Under the pieces are notes generated by a model. The model was not told the DNA's origin, did not search any database, and worked only from the letters and a program-made list of their open reading frames with translations. Shown here piece by piece: positions 50,969 through 59,538 of a stretch of DNA of 64,000 nt. The DNA comes from Candidatus Bariatricus faecipullorum (GTDB taxonomy: Bacteria > Bacillota > Clostridia > Lachnospirales > Lachnospiraceae): positions 1 through 64,000 of the forward strand of contig DWYV01000050.1 of assembly GCA_019118525.1 (NCBI GenBank). The letters are read 5' to 3'. The number at the start of each line of letters is the position of its first letter. The stretch's first letter is position 1. Made by a program: the position numbers and the translations under genes.

Positions 50969-51453
50969 TTTTATTTCACAAAACCTGGCAGTGGACACCT
51001 GCCGATACAAAAACCGATGTGTCCTTTTCTTTTACCTGCCCGGAACATACAGAGGAGCTTTGCCTGACCGTTTCCTTTTCTCCGGACGCCCTGCGGGAGG
51101 AGCAGGCATGCCTTCCTCCCATCGAACATGCCCTGGAGCAGTATTACGACGGGAGAGACCGAAACCGGGAGCCTATGGAGGCCTCCGGCTTTCTTCCGCT
51201 GAAAAACCTGATAACCCTCTCCCTTTCCCGGGAAGGCGTTTATATGGGAAACGCGCACCGCTGGCAGGCCAGTCAGGTGCATGTGCTGACGAAAGAAAAG
51301 GCAGCCCCCGGCTTTACCGTGCCGGAGCGCCTGGAAGGAGACTGGGAAGGAATGCTGCACCTGCATGCCATCTGCACCTCTGCGTGCAGGGGAGAACTGA
51401 CAGTAGAGGCTGTGCCGGAAGGGAGGGAAAGCGATGCACTGGTATCCCGTTGA
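50965..51453 (+). CDS. Unknown protein, possible accessory domain of the adjacent PHP enzyme
   Basis: Soluble protein of 162 residues with no signal peptide; alternating beta strands (KTDVSFSFTCPEHTEELCLTVSF; NLITLSLSREGVYMGNAHRW; GMLHLHAICTSACRGELTVEAVP) suggest a beta-sandwich. It overlaps the PHP gene by 20 bp. In several PHP enzymes of the CehA/McbA type an N-terminal beta domain precedes the PHP domain, so this may be that domain as a separate subunit. This is inference from order and size only. Confidence 0.7.
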   Translation: MILFHKTWQWTPADTKTDVSFSFTCPEHTEELCLTVSFSPDALREEQACLPPIEHALEQYYDGRDRNREPMEASGFLPLKNLITLSLSREGVYMGNAHRWQASQVHVLTKEKAAPGFTVPERLEGDWEGMLHLHAICTSACRGELTVEAVPEGRESDALVSR

Positions 51454-52459
51454 ACTGCATACCCATACCTGCCACAGTGACGGGGATTTTACTGTAAAGG
51501 AACTGGTCCGGACGGCAAAAAGAGACGGTTACAGGGCCCTGGCCCTGACTGACCACAATACCGCTTCCGGTGTGGAGGAGTTCTGCCGGGAAGCAAAAAA
51601 GCAGGGAATTCTCCCCATAAGAGGGCTGGAATGGACGACCTATCACGGCCACATGACGGTGCTGGAAGAAGAAGGGTATACGGACTGGCGGGGCGCAGGA
51701 CCGGAGGACATCGATAACGCCATCCGTGCCATTCACAAAAACGGAGGTGTCGTGGGAATTGCCCATCCCTTCGCCCTGGGAGACCCGGTAAACACCGGTT
51801 ACCGCTGGGAGTTTCAGATAAAGGACTGGACGCAGGTGGACTGTCTGGAGGTCTGGTCCCGGAACTGGGCGCCCCGGAGGATTCAGACGGAGCGTGCCTT
51901 TGCGATGTGGGACGACCTGCTGAGGAAAGGGTTTCACATTACAGCCGTGACCGGGAGAGACTGGCACCGGGACGACCGCCTGCCCTGCTGCTATACCTGG
52001 GTGGGGATGTTCGGCGAACTGACCCGGGAGGGACTGCTGGACGCCCTCCGCCAGGGAAGGGTATGCCTGACGGCAGGTCCCTTTTTCACCATGAAACTGT
52101 TTCAGGGACACCGGGAATTCTTCCCGGGAGACACCCTTTCCGTTTCCGGAAGGTTTTGTCCTGGAACCGGCGGGCCGGAAGCCGGCACACCGGGAACCGG
52201 CGCAGGGGAAGAAAAAGTCCGGGCGGAGGTTCTTCTGGACCGGGACGTCCTGCCCGGGACCTGGGAGAAAAAACAGGTGGTGCCGGAAGAAATCTGCCTG
52301 ATTGTAAACGGAACGGTGCGGGACGTGGTGCCGGTCAGAGGAAAAGTGAAGCTGGATATTCAGCCGGAGAAAGGCTGGGCCCGGGCAGAGCTGTACGGAC
52401 GGTATTACGAAACAGAGCACTGCCGGATAGCCGTTACCAATCCGGTGTACATAGACTGA
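51434..52459 (+). CDS. PHP-domain metallohydrolase, CehA/McbA-like
   Basis: Protein of 341 residues. The PHP metal motifs are in order: ELHTHTCHSDGDFTV (His9, His11), ALTDHNTASG, the glutamate of RGLEWTTYHGH, GIAHPFA, and AVTGRDWHRDD. A C-terminal beta region (about 235-341) follows an Gly/Pro-rich stretch (PGTGGPEAGTPGTGAG). PHP enzymes of this group are phosphoesterases or related hydrolases. With GDPD and the importer it suggests a pathway for organophosphate scavenging. Confidence 0.87.
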   Translation: MHWYPVELHTHTCHSDGDFTVKELVRTAKRDGYRALALTDHNTASGVEEFCREAKKQGILPIRGLEWTTYHGHMTVLEEEGYTDWRGAGPEDIDNAIRAIHKNGGVVGIAHPFALGDPVNTGYRWEFQIKDWTQVDCLEVWSRNWAPRRIQTERAFAMWDDLLRKGFHITAVTGRDWHRDDRLPCCYTWVGMFGELTREGLLDALRQGRVCLTAGPFFTMKLFQGHREFFPGDTLSVSGRFCPGTGGPEAGTPGTGAGEEKVRAEVLLDRDVLPGTWEKKQVVPEEICLIVNGTVRDVVPVRGKVKLDIQPEKGWARAELYGRYYETEHCRIAVTNPVYID

Positions 52460-52526
52460 GAATCTGGTAAATTTAGAAGTTTAACTCTATTTAGAAGCTG
52501 AAAAAACAGACTGCAAAACTGAGGAC

Positions 52527-52583
52527 GCCGGTCAGAACCGGCAGATACCAGGGAGCGCCTTCCGTATGGGAGGGCGCTCCTTT
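52527..52583 (+). terminator. Two hairpins after the PHP gene
   Basis: First GCCGGT-4 nt-ACCGGC (52527-52542), then GGAGCGCC paired with GGCGCTCC (52552-52580) followed by TTTG. The second may end the importer transcript, though its T-run is poor. The rest of the 272-bp gap to 52731 holds no gene that I can support. Confidence 0.5.
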
Positions 52584-52731
52584 GAGCGATAAGCCCGGAT
52601 ATTCTTAAAAATCTCTGAAATAATCAGGAAGCCGCTTGACCGGTTGTAACAGCCGGATAGTATAGTCGGTTCTGGAAATAAAAACTGCCGGGCAGAGAGT
52701 GCGGCAAAGAAAAATGAGAGGAGAATCTGGT

Positions 52732-53553
52732 ATGGTATTTTATTTTACAGGAACGGGAAACAGTCTTTATATTGCAAAGCAGCTGGAGGAAAATCCGGTG
52801 AGTATTCCCCAGGCAATCCACCGGAAACCGCTGGAATTTACAGCAGAAAGCATCGGAATCGTGGCTCCCGTGTACGGTCATGAAGTGCCGGACATGGTAA
52901 AAAATTTTTTAAAGCAGGCCGTTTTTCACACCGGTTATTTCTATATGATTCTGACCTATGGGAACCGGCACGGCGGAGCCGCTGAGCTGGCCGAAAAACT
53001 CTGCCGGGAATGCGGGATTGAACCGGCCTACATTAACGTGATACTGATGGTGGATAACTGGCTGCCGGGATTTGACATGGAAGAGCAGAAAAAGACAGAG
53101 AAAAATGTGGAAGGCCAGATGGAGACAGTACTTGCAGATCTGCGCGCCCGCAAAAGAGCAGTTTCCGAAGTGACAGAGAAAGACCGGGAGGCCCACAGAC
53201 AGTTCCTGGAAAACACAGGAAAAATGCCGGCCGACGCATGGCAGCACCTTCTGAAAATCGGTGACACATGTATCGGCTGCGGCATCTGTGAGAAAGTCTG
53301 TCCTTCCGCATCCATTCATGTGGAAAACGGAAAAGCCGTACATACACCCGGACACTGTCAGACCTGCCTGGCCTGCGTTCACGCCTGCCCGCAGAAGGCC
53401 ATCGGCCTGGTCATCCCGGAGAAAAATCCCAGTGCACGGTACCGCAATGAGCATATCCTTCCAGCAGCACGGCATCCGGTTCCATGCTCTCCAGTGTGGC
53501 AAGTGTATTCGAAAAACCGCTGCCGCCTCCGGCGAACCGGCAGTATCAGCTGA
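52732..53553 (+). CDS. EFR1-family ferredoxin/flavodoxin-like protein with an aberrant C-terminus
   Basis: Protein of 273 residues: a flavodoxin-like domain (YFTGTGNSLYIAKQL, about 1-150) and two 4Fe-4S motifs (CIGCGICEKVCP and CQTCLACVHACP, about 181-220). The family normally ends a little after KNPSARYRNEHI. Here, from about residue 242 (53457 on), the frame runs into DNA that on the other strand encodes a flavodoxin fragment, so the last 30 or so residues are not homologous. It likely remains functional for electron transfer. ATG 52732 follows GAGAGGAGAATC. Confidence 0.85.
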   Translation: MVFYFTGTGNSLYIAKQLEENPVSIPQAIHRKPLEFTAESIGIVAPVYGHEVPDMVKNFLKQAVFHTGYFYMILTYGNRHGGAAELAEKLCRECGIEPAYINVILMVDNWLPGFDMEEQKKTEKNVEGQMETVLADLRARKRAVSEVTEKDREAHRQFLENTGKMPADAWQHLLKIGDTCIGCGICEKVCPSASIHVENGKAVHTPGHCQTCLACVHACPQKAIGLVIPEKNPSARYRNEHILPAARHPVPCSPVWQVYSKNRCRLRRTGSIS

Positions 53554-53694
53554 TTCAGAAGTATTAGCAGTTTCTTCCCGGGATTCCTGCGCGGTGTCTG
53601 TGGATGTGTTTTCTTCCTCCTGGCTGTTTCCGCAGGCGGCAGCCCCCAGAAACAGAGTGGAAAGAAGAAAGAGGGAGAGAAATTTTTTCATCAT
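53457..53694 (-). pseudogene. Remnant of a flavodoxin-type lipoprotein gene
   Basis: From 53694 on this strand a clear lipoprotein start (KKFLSLFLLSTLFLGAAAC, then a Glu/Thr/Ser linker) runs to about residue 55. Next, in another frame, comes GGGSGFSNTLATLESMEPDA plus VLLEG, a typical piece near the end of a flavodoxin. The flavodoxin core between them is missing, and the true C-terminus is missing at the junction with the EFR1 gene near 53457. The open frame continues antisense to EFR1 but is not a real product. Confidence 0.75.
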
Positions 53695-53886
53695 AATGGT
53701 TGCTCATCCTTTCCAAAAATCGGGTTTATTTTGGTGACAGTCTTTCTGACAGCTTTATTCTAAGGTGCCGGGAAGGAAAAGTCTAATACCTGGTTTTCAT
53801 TTCATGTTATGCGCGGAGCGTATTGCAGTTTTTGAAAAAGACAGATATGATAGAGGGGAAACGAAAGGACGGCTTGTCCGGGAGGG

Positions 53887-55515
53887 ATGAAAAGGATGTT
53901 TACAGTCAGGGATATGCTGGATATGCCGGTATTTTGGGATTTCCGGATAATCGCAGGGGAAAAGGGAGAAGGACGGGAAGTGACGACCGTCAGCGTAATG
54001 GACGCTCCGGATATTTACGAGTGGATGAAGGGCGGAGAATTTCTGATTACGTCCGCCTACGTGATGCGGGAGCATCCGGAAGAGACGGAAAATCTGATAG
54101 TACGCCTGGTGGAGCACGGAGCCAGTGCCTTTGGCATTAAATTTTCCCGTTTTATCGACCATTTGCCGGAACGTGCGCTGGAAAAAGCGAACGAGCTGAA
54201 TTTTCCGATTATTTCCATTCCGGTAGAATTTGCGTTTACAGATGTCATCAATCCGGTGCTTCAGGAAATTGTGGACGCCCAGGCAAGTGTACTGCGGTAT
54301 ACGGAACTGCTGCATCATGTTTTCACGGAAAGCGTTCTTCAGGACCGGAGCGTGCCGGATATTCTGGAAATGCTGGAAACGTTTATTCCGGGGGCGGCAG
54401 TGCTGGCAGATATCAAGTTCCAGCGCATTTACTGTACAAAAAAGGGGGAAGAACTGAGAAAAAGTCTGGAAGGACTTTCCCTGGATGAACATATGGAAAA
54501 AGAGCTGGAAGGAAGGGAAACCTTCTGTCTCAGGAACAGCGGCGAGAAATACGGCTGTCTGATTTTTGAACAGAGAGAGGATGAGAAAAGCCCGCTTCTG
54601 GAGTACCGGAAGATTGCGGTGGAGCAGGCGGCTATCGTGCTGATTCTCAAAATTCAGAAAATGCTTTCCAATGCCCAGATAGAGGCAAAGTACCGGGAAG
54701 AATTTGTCCAGGACCTGATTTACAGCAATATCAAGTCCCGGGAAGAGATTCACAACCGGGCCGGTATTTACCGGTGGGATTTCACAGAAGGCGGCGTGGC
54801 CGTACTGGTGGATGTGGATGATTTTAAGCAGAAGTATGCCGAAGGATTTGACCGTCAGACAAATGAGAGCATGGAGCGGGAGATGTCCCGGGTGATGCGA
54901 ATCAGCAGAAACATTCTTAGGGACAGCGGGTACCAGATATCTTACAGCAAACTGAATGACCGGGTGGTGTTTCTGGTCAGTGTGCCCGGCTGGAGAAAGG
55001 AAACGCCCCGTTTCCGGGAGATTCTGGAACGGCTTCGGGAAGAGATAAAAAAAACCATGGATTTTACGGTCACAATAGGAGTCGGGCGATACCGGGAGGA
55101 TATCCTGCAAATCAGCGAGAGTTTCCGGGAAGCCCGGACCGCGGTTTCCATTTCCCGGACCATGCAGCCAAAAGACCGGGTATGCTGGTATGAAGAACTG
55201 GGCATCTACAAACTGCTGAGCCTTGTCAGGGACAGCAGGGAAGCAGAGGAATTTGAAACCTCCTATGTCAGGAAACTGCAGGAATACGACCGGAAAAATC
55301 ACATGGAGCTCTGGAATACAGCGGTGACGCTGGTGAACTGCGACTGGAATCTGAAGCAGGCGTCGGAGAAACTGTACATTCATTACAATTCCATGAAATA
55401 CCGGTATCGGAAAATCTGCGAGATACTGGGAGAAGATTTAAAAGACAGCGACAGCCGTCTGAATCTTCAGATAGCAGTGAGTCTGTATCAGATGCGGGAG
55501 ATTTCACCCCTTTAA
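53887..55515 (+). CDS. PucR-family transcriptional regulator
   Basis: Protein of 542 residues: N-terminal PucR domain (MFTVRDMLDMPVFWDFRIIAG to about 125), a central GAF- or GGDEF-like region (about 285-450), and a C-terminal HTH_30 helix-turn-helix (CDWNLKQASEKLYIHYNSMKYRYRKICEILG). PucR-type proteins activate catabolic genes, classically for purines, in answer to an intermediate. The three genes that follow after 147 bp on the same strand are its likely targets. Confidence 0.9.
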   Translation: MKRMFTVRDMLDMPVFWDFRIIAGEKGEGREVTTVSVMDAPDIYEWMKGGEFLITSAYVMREHPEETENLIVRLVEHGASAFGIKFSRFIDHLPERALEKANELNFPIISIPVEFAFTDVINPVLQEIVDAQASVLRYTELLHHVFTESVLQDRSVPDILEMLETFIPGAAVLADIKFQRIYCTKKGEELRKSLEGLSLDEHMEKELEGRETFCLRNSGEKYGCLIFEQREDEKSPLLEYRKIAVEQAAIVLILKIQKMLSNAQIEAKYREEFVQDLIYSNIKSREEIHNRAGIYRWDFTEGGVAVLVDVDDFKQKYAEGFDRQTNESMEREMSRVMRISRNILRDSGYQISYSKLNDRVVFLVSVPGWRKETPRFREILERLREEIKKTMDFTVTIGVGRYREDILQISESFREARTAVSISRTMQPKDRVCWYEELGIYKLLSLVRDSREAEEFETSYVRKLQEYDRKNHMELWNTAVTLVNCDWNLKQASEKLYIHYNSMKYRYRKICEILGEDLKDSDSRLNLQIAVSLYQMREISPL

Positions 55516-55662
55516 GTGCCGGGCGAAAACAGACGAAAAATGTCGAAATGGGACAAAAAAGAATAAGAAATTTTGTGCGGCAGGGATAAAGATAAAGGCC
55601 GGGTTTCTTGTTATACTACTTTTAACTCAGAAAACAGACAGGTTGAGTAAGGAGGTAGAGAC

Positions 55663-57015
55663 ATGTATAACAACAAACCCGGCTTTCTTAGTGACATTCT
55701 GGCGACAGTGCAGAACAATGCCCTGAAGGATACGGTGGGAGACACGCCGAAAAGCGGACGTCTGATTTTAAAAGGCGGCTGTTTAATTGATCCGGCGAAT
55801 CAGGTGGAAGAAGTAAAAGACATTGTGATTCAAAACGGCGTGATTGCGGAGACGGGAGTGGATATCCCCGCGGAAAAGGGCGACAGAATCATTAACTGCG
55901 AGGGACTTCTGGTCTGTCCGGGACTCATTGATATGCACCTTCATCTCGGGGATTTGTTTGAAGTTACGACAAACCCGATTTTCTGCGCGGCAGAAGACGG
56001 CGTTACACTGGGACTTTCCCCGGGGGCCGGCAACACGTTTATGGCGCCTTCCCTGCTGGGAGCGGAAGTAGACCACGGCGTACCGATAAATCTGGGCGTT
56101 TACCTGGGCGCGGCTAATGTGCTGGGTACCTGCCTGGATGTGGAGGAACTGATTTCCATGTTCCGGGGTACCCTTCCGGCAGAAGTGATGGCCGAAAAAA
56201 TGAGCCGGAATAAGATCACGCTGACTACAGCGGCGCTTACTGTAGGAATCAAGGACCACATGGGACATTTTATTATGTCGGATGAAAATATTGACAAAAT
56301 TTATGAGATTACATCAAAGGCCGAGCTGATTTATATGTCCCATACCCAGGACCCGGAACATGCTGAACGGATAGTAGGCCTTTCCAAAGGACGTCCCATT
56401 CATCTGGCCCACGCTACGGCGGCCGGCTGCGGAAGCCACATGGACCCGGAAGAGGGCATGGAACGGGTGCTGAATCTGATAAACGGAGAGAACGTGACCG
56501 GAGAATTCGTTACCACAATGCTGCGGGAAGGAAAGGGCAGCAGGGAAGGTCTTCAGATGACTGCAGGCTCCCAGCGGCTTGCCCTGGACGCCCTGGCGTC
56601 CGGCAGGGTAAAGATTCTGATATCCGACGGACAGAATCAGGCAACCATGAAAGGATTCGGAGATACCCGGGACAATATCCCGGCCATCATCGAACTTGCC
56701 CAGGAAGGAGTCCTTACCTTATCTCAGGCAGTGGCGACCATGACCTGCAATCCGGCGGAACTTATCGCAAAGCGTACCGGAAATTCCTGGTGGAAAGAAA
56801 AGACCGGCCATCTGGCACCGGGAGCCCTTGCCAATGTTACGGTGATTGATAAAGCGGATAAACTGGCCACCTATACTATCGTAAACGGCGAAATCGTTTC
56901 CTTCGAGAACCGGGCCGTCAGACGGAATGTCGGAAGCGGAGGATGGGTCAGCAAATTCGGCATGGTCAGAAGAACCGGTGTCGGTGAAATGCCGATGTTT
57001 TCCTATAAAAAATAG
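55663..57015 (+). CDS. Amidohydrolase-superfamily enzyme (dihydroorotase/hydantoinase-like)
   Basis: Cytosolic protein of 450 residues. N-terminal beta segment (LILKGGCLIDPANQVEEVKDIVIQNG), metal motif DMHLHLGD, further ligands in MSHTQD and IHLAHATAAG, and the late aspartate in KILISDGQNQ. The C-terminal LAPGALANVTVIDKADKLATYTIVNGEIV is usual for the superfamily. The substrate is unknown; cyclic amides or N-acyl compounds are typical. ATG 55663 follows TAAGGAGGTAGAGAC. It is the first gene of a three-gene unit with an M20 hydrolase and a membrane protein. Confidence 0.88.
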   Translation: MYNNKPGFLSDILATVQNNALKDTVGDTPKSGRLILKGGCLIDPANQVEEVKDIVIQNGVIAETGVDIPAEKGDRIINCEGLLVCPGLIDMHLHLGDLFEVTTNPIFCAAEDGVTLGLSPGAGNTFMAPSLLGAEVDHGVPINLGVYLGAANVLGTCLDVEELISMFRGTLPAEVMAEKMSRNKITLTTAALTVGIKDHMGHFIMSDENIDKIYEITSKAELIYMSHTQDPEHAERIVGLSKGRPIHLAHATAAGCGSHMDPEEGMERVLNLINGENVTGEFVTTMLREGKGSREGLQMTAGSQRLALDALASGRVKILISDGQNQATMKGFGDTRDNIPAIIELAQEGVLTLSQAVATMTCNPAELIAKRTGNSWWKEKTGHLAPGALANVTVIDKADKLATYTIVNGEIVSFENRAVRRNVGSGGWVSKFGMVRRTGVGEMPMFSYKK

Positions 57016-57031
57016 AGAGGAGACAAAAGAC

Positions 57032-58234
57032 ATGCTGAACTTACGGCCGGACATCAAAGAGTGTGAAGCTCTTCTGAAAGCTCTGGTCTGCAGAAATACC
57101 AGCCAGCCGGAGGGAAACGAAGGCCCTCTGGCCGACTGGATTCTGGAGAGGCTGCTTCAGAAGGATTCTTTTCAGAGGCTGACGTATCAGTTTCTGGAAC
57201 ACGGCGGCCACAGAAAGACGCTGATTGTAAAGATAAACGGCGCACAGGACGGCAGAGGAACCGCCTTTGCGGGGCATCTGGACACGGTGGACTGTGCAGA
57301 AAACAAGAACTGGAAATATCCGCCTCTGGACGCGGTGGTAACAGAAGACGGTTTTCTCTATGGAAGAGGCGCTGCCGATATGAAAAGCGGAGTGGCTTCC
57401 ATGATACTGACGGCGGAATATCTGCTGAACAGGGCAGAGCCTCTGGCGGAGCCGGTGTTTTTCTGCTTTACGGCAGATGAAGAAAAAGACGGAGCCGGAG
57501 CAAAAGCACTGGCAAAAAGCCCCTGCATGGAGGAAATCCGGCAGCTGGTCATCTGCGAGCCGTCCAGCGGAAAAATCGGTTACTGTGAAAAAGGAGCGCT
57601 CTGGCTGGCTGTGGAAATTCACGGAGCGTCCGCCCATGCCTCACGGCCCGAAATCGGCCTGAACGCCATCGAGTACGCCATGAAATTTGAACGGGAATTC
57701 CGCCGTTTTGCCGCCGGGAAAACCAGACATAAGGAGCTGGGGGAAAATACCATGTCCATTACCCGGTTTCAGGGCGGGGTAATGACCAATATTATTCCGG
57801 ACGAAGCGCTGATGGAAATGGATATCCGGACCGTTCCGGGGACTTCCCACACATCGCTTATCAGCCATGCAAGGGAACTGGCCCGGACGATGGAGGCAGA
57901 GTGTCCGTCTCTCCAGTGCCATGTCAGCGTCATGAATAACCGGCCGGCGGTAGAGACAAAAGAGGAACATCCCCTGGTCAGAAATATGCAGAATGCGGCC
58001 CGTTCCTGCCAGATGAGCGGAGAACTGAGGGGACTTTACTTTTATACAGATGCATCCCAGCTGGTGCCGGAAAAAGGGCTGCCTTTCGTAATAGCCGGAC
58101 CGGGCGATGACCGGATGGCGCACTGCGTGAATGAGAAGGTGGCTCTTTCGGATGTGGCAGAGATGACAGAAGTTTACATACGGTTATTAGAGGACAAAAG
58201 GAGTGAGACAGATGAACAGAGAAGTACAAAATGA
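57032..58234 (+). CDS. M20-family metallohydrolase (ArgE/DapE/CPG2-like)
   Basis: Protein of 400 residues with the family's metal sites: FAGHLDTVD (His, Asp), GRGAADMKSG (Asp), TADEEKDGAGAK (Glu-Glu), and a dimerisation domain (about 180-290) starting IHGASAHASRPEIGLNAIEY. It removes acyl or amino-acid groups from small amides. Linked to the amidohydrolase it may carry out the second of two hydrolytic steps. ATG 57032 follows AGAGAGGAGACAAAAG; the 3' end overlaps the membrane protein by 23 bp. Confidence 0.92.
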   Translation: MLNLRPDIKECEALLKALVCRNTSQPEGNEGPLADWILERLLQKDSFQRLTYQFLEHGGHRKTLIVKINGAQDGRGTAFAGHLDTVDCAENKNWKYPPLDAVVTEDGFLYGRGAADMKSGVASMILTAEYLLNRAEPLAEPVFFCFTADEEKDGAGAKALAKSPCMEEIRQLVICEPSSGKIGYCEKGALWLAVEIHGASAHASRPEIGLNAIEYAMKFEREFRRFAAGKTRHKELGENTMSITRFQGGVMTNIIPDEALMEMDIRTVPGTSHTSLISHARELARTMEAECPSLQCHVSVMNNRPAVETKEEHPLVRNMQNAARSCQMSGELRGLYFYTDASQLVPEKGLPFVIAGPGDDRMAHCVNEKVALSDVAEMTEVYIRLLEDKRSETDEQRSTK

Positions 58235-59399
58235 CAGAAGATTTGGTTCCGTGGCAGGGCTTGTTATTTCCCTGGCCATTGGATTTGCCTTTTATTTTGG
58301 CCTGCAGGCCGTGGGCGGAAACCAGGAGTCCTGGGCGTATGCCAGTATCATTGACGGGATTGCGGATTCCCTTCCCAAACAGATGCAGTGGTTTCTGATG
58401 GACTTTACGGAAGCACAGTTTTATGCAGGAGTTTTTGCCGGGGCAGGAGTCATCATTGGCGGCGCCGTGGCATGGATTCTGGCAGTAAAAGGCTCCCGGT
58501 ATGCCGGATTTGACGTCTGCTATGGAAGCAGTACCCTGTTCCCCTGGGTACTGGCGTCCCAGATTCTTTCTCTGGCCCTTGCCATTTTTGTATTCCGTTA
58601 CATAGACCTGTTCCGGGGAGATTCCGTGACCTGGGCGGCAACCTTTATTACCGTGGTAGGCGCGCCGCCGGCTGTGATGCTGCTGTATGGACCCAGTATC
58701 TCTGCCCTTCTGACCAGTTCCGTTCTGGGCGGTTTAATCTGTGCGCCGGTGGCTACGTGGATGGGAAGTTATGTGATTACTCCGCTGGGCCTTCCCGGCG
58801 TGGTGGGAAATGTACTGACCATGGCGATTACCGGCATCATTGTCTGCAAAGTATGCCAGGTGGCGCCCTGGGTTGAGAAAAAACCGGTGCCGCCCCACAA
58901 ATCCTTTGCAAGGGAAGAAGACGTGTACAGCGCAGGCTGGTTTGTCCGAAGAGTGCTGGCCGAATTTACAGAAGCGCCTTTCTATGGAAATGAAGTGGCC
59001 GCCCTTTTTGTACTTGCCGGCGCTGTGATTGACTGGTGTATCTGCAGTCTCCACGGGGCAAACGGGGCGGGAACGGTTCCGGCCATAATTCTGTCCCAGT
59101 TTACCGGTGCCGCCGTAGGAGTCTTCCTCTACGCGAAAAAATTTGACAAAGGAGGCTGGTATGCTACTTACGTACCGGTTGTAAGCGTAGGCCCGGCCTG
59201 CGTGCTGATGTTTGGCGGGACCGTGCCGGTGGCTCTTTTTGCCGGCGCCCTTGGCGGAATTCTGGGCGGTCCCGTGGCAGAATTTTTTGCCGGAAAACTG
59301 CCCGAAGGAATCCATGTGACTGTAGCCAATGTAACGTCCATGGCAGTCTGTACCACAGTAACCGCAGCAGTGATGCAGATACTTCCTTTCTTCTCCTAG
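58212..59399 (+). CDS. Polytopic membrane protein, probable transporter of the PucR-linked cluster
   Basis: Protein of 395 residues with about ten spans and many Gly-rich hydrophobic stretches (GVFAGAGVIIGGAVAWILAV; FAGALGGILGGPVAEFFAG). Two related halves are suggested by FTEAQFYAGVFAGAGVI (about 60-77) and FTEAPFYGNEVAALFVLAGAVI (about 250-272). I do not recognise the family. Location after two hydrolases suggests uptake of their substrate or release of a product. ATG 58212 follows AAAAGGAGTGAGAC. Its stop touches the next palindromic repeat. Confidence 0.75.
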   Translation: MNREVQNDRRFGSVAGLVISLAIGFAFYFGLQAVGGNQESWAYASIIDGIADSLPKQMQWFLMDFTEAQFYAGVFAGAGVIIGGAVAWILAVKGSRYAGFDVCYGSSTLFPWVLASQILSLALAIFVFRYIDLFRGDSVTWAATFITVVGAPPAVMLLYGPSISALLTSSVLGGLICAPVATWMGSYVITPLGLPGVVGNVLTMAITGIIVCKVCQVAPWVEKKPVPPHKSFAREEDVYSAGWFVRRVLAEFTEAPFYGNEVAALFVLAGAVIDWCICSLHGANGAGTVPAIILSQFTGAAVGVFLYAKKFDKGGWYATYVPVVSVGPACVLMFGGTVPVALFAGALGGILGGPVAEFFAGKLPEGIHVTVANVTSMAVCTTVTAAVMQILPFFS

Positions 59400-59463
59400 A
59401 ATTGTATAAATTGTTTCCAAATTGTATTCGGGGACGGGTACAGGCCAGCCTGTACCCGTCCCC
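59399..59463 (+). repeat. Dispersed palindromic repeat, copy F
   Basis: GAATTGT at 59399, AAATTGT at 59408 and AAATTGT at 59419, then an inverted repeat at 59430-59463 (centre CCAG). The last two motifs have the standard 11-bp spacing; the first is an extra one. The first motif begins on the last base of the preceding stop codon. Confidence 0.92.
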
Positions 59464-59480
59464 AATGCGTCTCCTGACAG

Positions 59481-59509
59481 TTGAAATTCGTTTCCGGGGC
59501 ATTTATAAT
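59481..59509 (+). promoter_or_regulatory. Sigma-A promoter of the radical SAM operon
   Basis: TTGAAA (59481-59486), 17-bp spacer, TATAAT (59504-59509), 30 bp before the ATG. It starts 18 bp after repeat F. Confidence 0.85.
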
Positions 59510-59538
59510 AAAATCATAGAAGCGGGAGGTGACGCGAG

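Noticed and set aside
52460-52731. Riboswitch or structured RNA between the PHP and EFR1 genes
   Set aside because: Two hairpins are present, but no known aptamer core is recognised, and the second hairpin is better explained as a weak terminator.
52909-53694. Long open frame on the minus strand starting with a lipoprotein signal
   Set aside because: Only the first 55 or so residues look real. The remainder is antisense to the well-supported EFR1 gene, and the flavodoxin fragment within it is in another frame, so it is treated as a pseudogene.
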